This document shows positions 7,591 through 12,342 of a DNA stretch of 12,342 nt, one piece after another. Position 1 is the stretch's first letter. The number at the start of each line of letters is the position of its first letter. A program made the position numbers and the translations under genes. The stretch lies in the NCBI GenBank assembly GCA_937877535.1, contig CALFJF010000011.1, positions 1 to 12,342 of the forward strand. Reading direction: 5' to 3'. The DNA comes from an uncultured Treponema sp. (GTDB lineage: Bacteria > Spirochaetota > Spirochaetia > Treponematales > Treponemataceae). The notes beneath the pieces were generated by a model that saw only the letters and a program-made list of their open reading frames with translations, did not search any database and had not been told where the DNA came from.

Positions 7591-7597
7591 TCTCCTT
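7591..7597 (-). promoter_or_regulatory. Ribosome binding site that fixes the aquaporin start
   Basis: The minus strand reads AAGGAGA, then five bases, then ATG at 7585. This rules in the shorter 221-residue product over the 242-residue open frame. Confidence 0.85.
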
Positions 7598-7616
7598 GAA
7601 ATTTAAGATTTGTCTA

Positions 7617-7645
7617 ATAATATCGCTTGCGAATTTTTCAATCAA
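7617..7645 (-). promoter_or_regulatory. Sigma-70-type promoter of the aquaporin gene
   Basis: On the minus strand, TTGATT (7640-7645) is separated by exactly 17 bases from TATTAT (7617-7622). The predicted start near 7610 gives a leader of about 25 bases holding the AAGGAGA site. The promoter lies inside the longer open frame, another reason to reject the upstream start. Confidence 0.7.
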
Positions 7646-7672
7646 CAATACGTGTAGAAATCGGTAAAACTA

Positions 7673-7701
7673 TTGACTGTTTTTTTTCGTTCTGATATAT
7701 T
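7673..7701 (+). promoter_or_regulatory. Promoter of tRNA-Val
   Basis: TTGACT (7673-7678), a 17-base spacer and TATATT (7696-7701) with an extended -10 TG at 7693-7694 make a strong sigma-70-type promoter. The predicted start near 7708 coincides with the first base of the inverted repeat flanking the tRNA. Confidence 0.8.
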
Positions 7702-7708
7702 CTCATTT

Positions 7709-7820
7709 ATCACCGATACCGTTTGCGGGGTTAGCTCAGTTGGTTAGAGCATCACGTTGACATCGTGGGGGTCAGTAGTTCGAATCTACTATTCCGCAAA
7801 GGGTAGCGGTGATTTTTTTT
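7709..7820 (+). terminator. Leader/trailer inverted repeat enclosing tRNA-Val, with terminal U-tract
   Basis: ATCACCGATACC at 7709-7720 and GGTAGCGGTGAT at 7802-7813 are complementary at 11 of 12 positions, and eight Ts follow at 7813-7820. Together they form a stem that would clamp the two ends of the primary transcript with the tRNA as a folded insert. The U-tract means the downstream arm can act in termination. The leader and trailer would be removed by RNase P and a 3' nuclease, so the stem may also present both ends for processing. The pairing is seen; the roles are inferred. Confidence 0.65.
7725..7798 (+). tRNA. tRNA-Val (anticodon GAC)
   Basis: This is a complete 74-nt cloverleaf. 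The acceptor GCGGGGT (7725-7731) pairs with ATTCCGC (7791-7797) with two G-U pairs. The D arm is GCTC/GAGC (7734-7750). The anticodon stem TCACG/CGTGG (7752-7768) has loop TTGACAT, giving anticodon GAC at 7759-7761. The variable loop is 7769-7773, and the T arm AGTAG-TTCGAAT-CTACT spans 7774-7790. The discriminator is A7798. CCA is not encoded (the next bases are AAG), so it must be added after transcription. The gene stands alone with its own promoter and terminator, not in a tRNA cluster. Confidence 0.96.
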
Positions 7821-7900
7821 GTCTTCGTCAATTATTCTTCTTTGATTTTTCGTTTTTCAAGGCTCTTTCTTTTTTATAAAGAAATCAGTATATTTTTTTT

Positions 7901-8287
7901 ATGTTTGAGGTGCGTGTTGAATCTTCGTTTGCGGCGGCTCATTTTTTGCGCGATTATCACGGAAAGTGCGAAAATCTCCACGGGCATAATTACAAAGTAT
8001 TTATACACGTTCGTGGAGAAGAATTGGACAGCGGCGGAATGCTTTTTGATTTTGGGGAATTAAAAAGTGCGCTTCGCGAAGTTTGCGCAGTGCTTGACCA
8101 CAAAAATCTGAACGATTTTCCAATTTTTGAGCAAAATCCGAGTGCAGAAAGAATTGCAAAGTTCATTTTTGACAAAATCAGCCAAATTATCGAAAAAAAT
8201 CCGTCATTCCAATCTGGAAAAGCAGAACTTTTTGCGGTTGACGTTTTTGAAACAGAAACGAGCCGAGCGAGATATTCGCCTTTTTGA
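7901..8287 (+). CDS. queD: 6-carboxy-5,6,7,8-tetrahydropterin synthase (QueD)
   Basis: QueD turns 7,8-dihydroneopterin triphosphate into 6-carboxytetrahydropterin, the second step toward preQ0 and queuosine in tRNA; related PTPS enzymes share the fold. The 128-residue length is normal. Zinc ligands are His14 (SFAAAHFL) and His27/His29 (LHGHNY). The catalytic Cys is Cys23 (GKCENLHGHN), DFGELK (50-55) follows, Asp66/His67 lie in LDHKNLND, and a Glu of the substrate pocket lies in VFETETSRARY. The start is forced: an in-frame TAA lies at 7877-7879 and no other start codon of the usual kind intervenes. No Shine-Dalgarno is visible in the T-rich leader. No preQ1 riboswitch pattern was seen upstream, and no other queuosine gene is present in the window. 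Confidence 0.93.
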   Translation: MFEVRVESSFAAAHFLRDYHGKCENLHGHNYKVFIHVRGEELDSGGMLFDFGELKSALREVCAVLDHKNLNDFPIFEQNPSAERIAKFIFDKISQIIEKNPSFQSGKAELFAVDVFETETSRARYSPF

Positions 8288-8305
8288 TTTTGGCATTTGT
8301 CTTTT

Positions 8306-8332
8306 TAAGTAAAAATAATGTAATGCCGAAAA
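8306..8332 (+). promoter_or_regulatory. Candidate sigma-28 (FliA-type) promoter for the MCP gene
   Basis: TAAG (8306-8309), 15 bases, then GCCGAAAA (8325-8332) matches the flagellar sigma-28 pattern TAAA-N15-GCCGATAA at 10 of 12 fixed positions with exact spacing. The predicted start is about 85-90 bases before the MCP ATG at 8428. MCP genes are classic sigma-28 targets, which supports the call. A TACAAT at 8361-8366 is a possible sigma-70 -10 box, but it lacks a good -35. Confidence 0.55.
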
Positions 8333-8427
8333 ATTTAGTGGAATTTTTTTGAAAATTTTGTACAATAAAACAAACAAAAAAATGCGTTCTTTCCTTTTTG
8401 AGGCTGGAGCGTATCGATGAGGGTGTT

Positions 8428-10536
8428 ATGGCAAAAGAAAAGAAGGAACTGGACAGGTTTGACACAAATGCGAAGCAAGATATGCTTATTTTGCATAAAC
8501 TTCTCGCGATGATGATAGGTCCTGTGGTGTTTGCTGCTGTTATTGTTGCGGTGGTGTCTATTCAAGTTTTTGACCACGGTATGGGAAACTATACTGAAAA
8601 ACAACTAGAATACACTAGTGCAGGTGCTTTTCGCGTTCTTGAAGACTGGAAGGTAACTCTAAAAGGAACGGCTCTTGTAACTGCAGCCCGCGATGAAGTA
8701 AAAAATGCCGTTGACGAAGGCGATTCTGCGACTCTTCAAAGAATTATGACAGATGTGCAAAATTCTCTTGATTTTGAGGCAATGGCAATCACAAGCGCGA
8801 GCGGAGTTGTGGTTCCTGGCGGCGGTTGGAATATTAGTTCTGGCACAAATCTTTCTTCGCTTGCTTCTGTTTCGAGTGCGCTTCGTGGAAATGGCATTAT
8901 GGTTTACGAGCCGATTGTCTCTTTGCCGTTGAGCATGGTTTACGCCACTCCAATTCGTAAAGATGGACGCATAATCGGTGCGGTTGTAACGGTTTACAAT
9001 ATGGCGACTGGAGATTTTTCAGGTCTCATGCAGTCTGGATACGATGTTGAATGTACGGTGTTTCAAGGGGATTCCCGAATTGATTCCACGCTCGACATTG
9101 AAAAGGGAAGTAAACTCGGAAATCCTGAAATCGAAGAAAAAGTCCTTAGACAAGGCGTTCCGTTTATTGGACAAAACAAAATCCGAGGAAAAAAATACTA
9201 TTCAGTTTACGCTCCGCTTAAAGGCGACAATGGTGTCATTGCCGGCATGATTTTTACAGCAAAAAGCGTTGAGGTTGTTGAAAAAATCCGCTTAAACACA
9301 TTAAAAATCGTTATTCCTGTGGCTCTTATCAGTGTTCTTGTGTTGACGTTTTTCTCGTACAAATTCATCAGTTGGCTTATGTGGCGAATCAACAATGTTA
9401 CAGAGTTCCTCAAAGAACTCTCTTCTGGCGAGGCAGATTTGACGAAGCGTTGTAAACTTTTCATTCGCGACGAAATTGGTTACCTTATCATTTACTTTGA
9501 CGCTTTCATGGACAAACTGCAAGAAATCATGCGCTCTGTCAAGGAAAGCAAAGACGAACTTATAACGAACGGACGTTCAATGGCGGAAAGTACGCAAGAA
9601 ACTTCGAGTGCGATTACGGAAATCATCGCAAATATCGAAAGCGTTCACTCGCAGATTCGTGTGCAAAACACGAGCGTGGAAAGTTCTTCTGGAAGCGTAG
9701 ACAATATTTCGAGCGGAATTACGGCTCTCGACAATATGATTGAAAATCAAAGTTCGAGCGTAACGCAAGCGAGTGCGGCGGTTGAGCAGATGATGGGCAA
9801 CATCGCGTCCGTTAACAAGAGTGTTGATAAAATGAGCGAATCGTTTGAGGCGTTGCAGGAGAACGCTGAAACGGGATTCCGAAAGCAGCAAGACGTGAAC
9901 GACAGGATTCAGCAAATCGAAAGTCAAAGCCAGATGCTTCAGGACGCGAACACGGCGATTTCTGCGATTGCAGAGCAGACGAACCTTCTTGCTATGAACG
10001 CGGCAATCGAAGCGGCGCACGCGGGTGAGGCTGGAAAAGGATTCGCGGTCGTTGCGGACGAAATCCGAAAACTCTCCGAAACGTCGTCGTTGCAGTCGGC
10101 TACAATCGGTGACCAACTCAACAGAATCCGCGAGTCTATCACCGAAGTCGTGCAGTCTTCCAACGAATCATCGAATGCGCTGGCGGCAGTTTCCACAAAA
10201 ATCAAGGAAACAGACCAACTCGTTTTGCAGATTAAGGCGGCAATGGAAGAGCAAAATGCGGGAAGTCGCCAGATTACGGACGCGCTCCGCGACATGAACG
10301 ATAGCACCGTGGAAGTTCATAAATCTTCTAAGGAAATGTCAACGCAAAGTGAAGCTATCGTGCGCGATATGCAAATGCTTTCTGATTCCACAAGTGCAAT
10401 GAATACGAGCATGGACGAAATGGAACTCGGTGCGCGAAAAATCAACGAAACGGGTGCAACGTTGAGCGACATCGTGAACCACGTTAAGGGGGCGATTGAC
10501 AAAATCGGCTCGCAGGTTGACCTCTTTACGGTCTAA
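8428..10536 (+). CDS. Methyl-accepting chemotaxis protein with Cache-like sensor, HAMP and signalling hairpin
   Basis: This 702-residue inner-membrane receptor reports to CheA through CheW. Layout: cytoplasmic tail 1-23; TM1 about 24-46; periplasmic sensor about 50-290, whose beta-strand pattern and size (SMVYATPIRKDGRIIGAVVTVY, KYYSVYAPLKGDNGVIAGMIF) suggest a double Cache; TM2 about 292-314; HAMP about 315-367 (LSSGEADLTKR and DEIGYL visible); then a coiled-coil signalling domain. The hairpin tip is IAEQTNLLAMNAAIEAAHAG (513-532), followed by EAGKGFAVVADEIRKL. The C-terminus, DLFTV, has no NWETF-like CheR-docking pentapeptide. The ATG at 8428 is preferred over an upstream TTG at 8398 because GAGGG lies at 8419-8423, four bases before it. 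The ligand cannot be told from sequence. It is a single gene ended by a strong terminator, likely under flagellar control. Confidence 0.94.
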   Translation: MAKEKKELDRFDTNAKQDMLILHKLLAMMIGPVVFAAVIVAVVSIQVFDHGMGNYTEKQLEYTSAGAFRVLEDWKVTLKGTALVTAARDEVKNAVDEGDSATLQRIMTDVQNSLDFEAMAITSASGVVVPGGGWNISSGTNLSSLASVSSALRGNGIMVYEPIVSLPLSMVYATPIRKDGRIIGAVVTVYNMATGDFSGLMQSGYDVECTVFQGDSRIDSTLDIEKGSKLGNPEIEEKVLRQGVPFIGQNKIRGKKYYSVYAPLKGDNGVIAGMIFTAKSVEVVEKIRLNTLKIVIPVALISVLVLTFFSYKFISWLMWRINNVTEFLKELSSGEADLTKRCKLFIRDEIGYLIIYFDAFMDKLQEIMRSVKESKDELITNGRSMAESTQETSSAITEIIANIESVHSQIRVQNTSVESSSGSVDNISSGITALDNMIENQSSSVTQASAAVEQMMGNIASVNKSVDKMSESFEALQENAETGFRKQQDVNDRIQQIESQSQMLQDANTAISAIAEQTNLLAMNAAIEAAHAGEAGKGFAVVADEIRKLSETSSLQSATIGDQLNRIRESITEVVQSSNESSNALAAVSTKIKETDQLVLQIKAAMEEQNAGSRQITDALRDMNDSTVEVHKSSKEMSTQSEAIVRDMQMLSDSTSAMNTSMDEMELGARKINETGATLSDIVNHVKGAIDKIGSQVDLFTV

Positions 10537-10556
10537 ATCCTAAAAACGCGCGAAAT

Positions 10557-10602
10557 CAAGGAAAGCCCCGTCGAAACATGGCGGGGCTTTCCTTGTATTT
10601 TT
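10557..10602 (+). terminator. Strong hairpin terminator after the MCP gene (possibly an attenuator for cimA)
   Basis: CAAGGAAAGCCCCG (10557-10570) pairs perfectly over 14 bp with CGGGGCTTTCCTTG (10582-10595) around an 11-base loop. TATTTTT follows at 10596-10602. It starts 20 bases after the MCP stop and would end that transcript. Its right arm can instead pair with a second copy of CAAGGAAAG just before cimA, as described in the next entry. Confidence 0.88.
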
Positions 10603-10625
10603 GAGAATGAAAAATACAAGGAAAG
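10587..10625 (+). promoter_or_regulatory. Alternative hairpin covering the cimA ribosome binding site
   Basis: CTTTCCTTGTATTTTT (10587-10602) and AAAAATACAAGGAAAG (10610-10625) form a perfect 16-bp stem with a 7-base loop. The right arm holds the AAGGAAAG Shine-Dalgarno for cimA (ATG at 10630). The left arm is also the right arm and U-tract of the preceding terminator, so the two hairpins exclude each other. Such an arrangement fits a leader switch controlling cimA, but no sensor domain is evident. Confidence 0.55.
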
Positions 10626-10629
10626 AAAA

Positions 10630-12228
10630 ATGAAAAAAATCAGCATATTGGACTCCACGTTGCGTGACGGCTCGCAGGGCGAGGGCATCAGTTATTCAGT
10701 TCAGGACAAAATCAACATCGTGAGGGCGTTGGACGAGCTCGGCGTTTCGCTCATCGAGGCGGGGAATCCGGGGTCGAACCCCAAGGACATGGAGTTTTTC
10801 CATGAGGCGAAGCGGCTCACGCTCAAGAACGCGAGGATTGTTGCGTTCGGCTCCACAAGGCGGAAGGACTTGACGTGCGCCGAGGACGCGAACCTCCAGA
10901 GCCTCCTTTCGGCGGAGACGGAGTTCGTCTGCATCTTCGGGAAGGCGTGGGACTTTCAGGTGACGGAGATTCTTCACGCGAGCCTTGAGGAGAACCTTGA
11001 GATGATTCGCGACACCGTGGGCTACCTCGTTTCCAAGGGCAGGAAGGTGATTTTTGACGCGGAGCACTTCTTTACAGGATTCGCCGCAAACGCGGACTAC
11101 GCGCTCAGGTCGCTCAGGGCGGCGGCGGAGGGCGGGGCGGAGTGCCTGTGCCTGTGCGAGACCAAGGGCGGCGCCATGCCGATGGAGTGCTTCAACGCGA
11201 CGAAGAGGGTGGCCGATGAATTTTGCGGGAGCGGCGTTTCCGTCGGAATCCACACGCACAACGACTCGGGGCTTGCCGTGGCGAACTCGCTTCTGGCGGT
11301 GGAGGCGGGGGCGACGCACGTTCAGGGCGTTCTCTTGGGGTTCGGCGAGCGGACGGGGAACGCGAACCTCTCCTCCATAATCGCCGACCTTGAGCTAAAG
11401 CTCGGCTGCCGCTGCATTCCCGAGGGCAATCTGCAGAGCCTCACGCCGATTTGCAGGCGGGTCGCCGAAATCACCAACATCGCATTGAACCCGGGGATGC
11501 CGTACGTGGGGCAGAATGCGTTCGCTCACAAGGCGGGAATGCACATCGATGCGGTCATCAAGAATCCCTTCGCCTACGAACACACCACTCCTGAGAGCGT
11601 TGGGAACGAGCGCGTGTTCCTGATGAGCGAGGTGGCGGGCAAGAGCATGATTGTGGAGAAGGTGCAGAAATTCGACAGGACGCTCACCAAGTCAAGCCCC
11701 GTGGTCGCGGAGATTGTCGCGAAGGTTAAGGAGCTTGAGCACGCGGGCTACCAGTTCGAGGGCGCGGACGCGAGCTTCGAGATTCTCGTCAGGAAGTCGA
11801 TTGGAAAGTACCAGCCGTTCTTCAAGCTGCACTACTACAAGACGAGCGGCGAATTTCCGCGCTTTGCCGACGACCAGAGCGCGTTCGCGCAGGTGAAGCT
11901 CGACGTTGACGGAAAGTCCGTGGTGACGGCGGGGGAGGGCGACGGCCCGGTGAATGCGATGGACGTGGCGCTCAGGAAGGCTCTTGAGGAATTCTACCCC
12001 GCCGTGGCGCAGATTCACCTGACGGACTACAAGGTGCGCGTCCTCGACGGAAAGTCGGCGACCGCATCAAAGGTGCGCGTCCTCATCGAGTCGAGCGACG
12101 GCGCCGACACCTGGGCGACGATGGGCGTTTCCTCCGACGTGATGGAGGCGAGCTACATCGCGCTCGTCGATTCGTTCGAGTACAAGCTCATCAAGGACCT
12201 TGAGAAGAAGTTCGGAAAGCTAATATGA
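10630..12228 (+). CDS. cimA: (R)-citramalate synthase
   Basis: CimA condenses acetyl-CoA with pyruvate to (R)-citramalate, opening the threonine-independent route to 2-oxobutyrate and isoleucine. The 532-residue length fits the long CimA subfamily of the LeuA/homocitrate synthase group. The N-terminal TIM barrel has STLRDGSQ (Arg12/Asp13), GNPGSNPKD (45-53), HTHND (His208/His210 as metal ligands) and GFGERTGNAN (237-246, with Asn244). Next comes VGQNAFAHKAGMH (293-305). The C-terminal regulatory domain carries TDYKVRVLDGKSATASKVRV and EASYIALVDSFEYKL, which point to CimA rather than LeuA, AksA or NifV. The ATG follows AAGGAAAG. Hand-counted lines reach 68-78% GC with frequent AAG, CTC and AGG codons, unlike upstream genes, which suggests transfer from a GC-richer source. 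Its TGA overlaps the next ATG. Confidence 0.92.
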   Translation: MKKISILDSTLRDGSQGEGISYSVQDKINIVRALDELGVSLIEAGNPGSNPKDMEFFHEAKRLTLKNARIVAFGSTRRKDLTCAEDANLQSLLSAETEFVCIFGKAWDFQVTEILHASLEENLEMIRDTVGYLVSKGRKVIFDAEHFFTGFAANADYALRSLRAAAEGGAECLCLCETKGGAMPMECFNATKRVADEFCGSGVSVGIHTHNDSGLAVANSLLAVEAGATHVQGVLLGFGERTGNANLSSIIADLELKLGCRCIPEGNLQSLTPICRRVAEITNIALNPGMPYVGQNAFAHKAGMHIDAVIKNPFAYEHTTPESVGNERVFLMSEVAGKSMIVEKVQKFDRTLTKSSPVVAEIVAKVKELEHAGYQFEGADASFEILVRKSIGKYQPFFKLHYYKTSGEFPRFADDQSAFAQVKLDVDGKSVVTAGEGDGPVNAMDVALRKALEEFYPAVAQIHLTDYKVRVLDGKSATASKVRVLIESSDGADTWATMGVSSDVMEASYIALVDSFEYKLIKDLEKKFGKLI

Positions 12229-12342
12229 CAAGCCAAGAAATGCAAAAGAGGGCCGCCGACTTTGCCGCGTTTTGGGCGGACAAGGGCGACGAGAAGCAGC
12301 ACTCGCAGAAGTTTTGGATTGGATTGTTGAGGAGCGTTTGCG
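12225..12342 (+). CDS. Start of an MmeI-like DNA methyltransferase/restriction enzyme gene (3' end outside window)
   Basis: The ATG overlaps the cimA stop as ATGA, with GGAAAG at 12214-12219 as a ribosome site, so translation is probably coupled. Only 39 residues are visible. The run RAADFAAFWADKGDEKQHSQ, followed by KFWIGLLRSVC, resembles the N-terminal helical domain of MmeI-type class I SAM-dependent DNA methyltransferases. These are often large single-chain type IIG restriction-modification proteins that start with a W-x-x-K/R-G-x-E-K-x-x-x-Q-x-FW pattern. The match is from memory and rests on a short segment, so the catalytic motifs, and whether a nuclease is present, cannot be judged. 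The first 78 bases share the high GC of cimA. Confidence 0.6.
   Translation, partial: MTSQEMQKRAADFAAFWADKGDEKQHSQKFWIGLLRSVC

Noticed and set aside
7586..7648. Longer start for the aquaporin
   Set aside because: The segment contains the promoter and leader, and AAGGAGA points to 7585.
8398..8427. TTG start for the MCP
   Set aside because: It is a rarer start codon with no ribosome site, whereas ATG at 8428 has GAGGG upstream.
8288..8427. Possible small gene or RNA between queD and the MCP
   Set aside because: No frame with a start and ribosome site was found. The stretch is explained by promoter elements and an AT-rich leader.
10696..11319. Arg-rich 207-codon minus-strand frame inside cimA
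   Set aside because: Long antisense frames are expected in GC-rich DNA. It shows no family motifs and cimA on the other strand is unmistakable.
1..12342. CRISPR arrays, rRNA, insertion sequences, attachment-site duplications
   Set aside because: Reading both strands showed no regularly spaced repeats, transposase motifs, or duplication of the tRNA-Val 3' end within the window.

Overview
The window looks like a chromosomal segment of a spirochaete close to Treponema. The main evidence is the gene order cheA, cheW, cheX, cheY with two lineage hallmarks: a CheA whose dimerisation domain is about 60 residues longer than usual, and a CheW fused to a CheR-like methyltransferase domain. Both are known to me from Treponema. 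No database search was possible, so the species is unassigned. Hand-counted lines from the first 10.6 kb are close to 45-50% GC, whereas lines inside the last 1.7 kb reach 68-78%.

Layout: (1) 1-549 is the 3' end of dapL (lysine/diaminopimelate synthesis), closed by a bidirectional hairpin. (2) 611-1858, minus strand, encodes an exported, beta-rich protein of unknown family, divergent from cheA. (3) 1961-6858 is the chemotaxis operon: cheA, cheW-cheR-like, cheX (CheY-P phosphatase) and cheY, ending in a strong terminator. (4) 6920-7585, minus strand, is an AqpZ-type water channel. (5) 7725-7798 is tRNA-Val(GAC), with its own promoter and a leader/trailer inverted repeat that doubles as its terminator. 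(6) 7901-8287 is queD (queuosine synthesis). (7) 8428-10536 is a membrane chemoreceptor (MCP), preceded by a candidate sigma-28 (flagellar-type) promoter. (8) 10630-12228 is cimA (citramalate synthase, isoleucine synthesis), in markedly GC-richer DNA and behind two mutually exclusive hairpins. Its stop overlaps the start of (9) a truncated gene at 12225 whose first 39 residues resemble MmeI-like type IIG restriction-modification enzymes.

The chemotaxis genes form a coherent signalling module. The MCP senses a ligand through a Cache-like periplasmic domain. CheA and the CheW fusion build the array, CheY-P reaches the flagellar motor, and CheX removes the phosphate. No cheR, cheB, cheD or cheZ lies in the window. 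The points most worth a second look are the apparently eroded SAM site of the CheR-like domain, the alternative hairpins that could sequester the cimA ribosome binding site, the tRNA-flanking stem, and the composition jump at cimA with its coupling to a DNA-modification gene.
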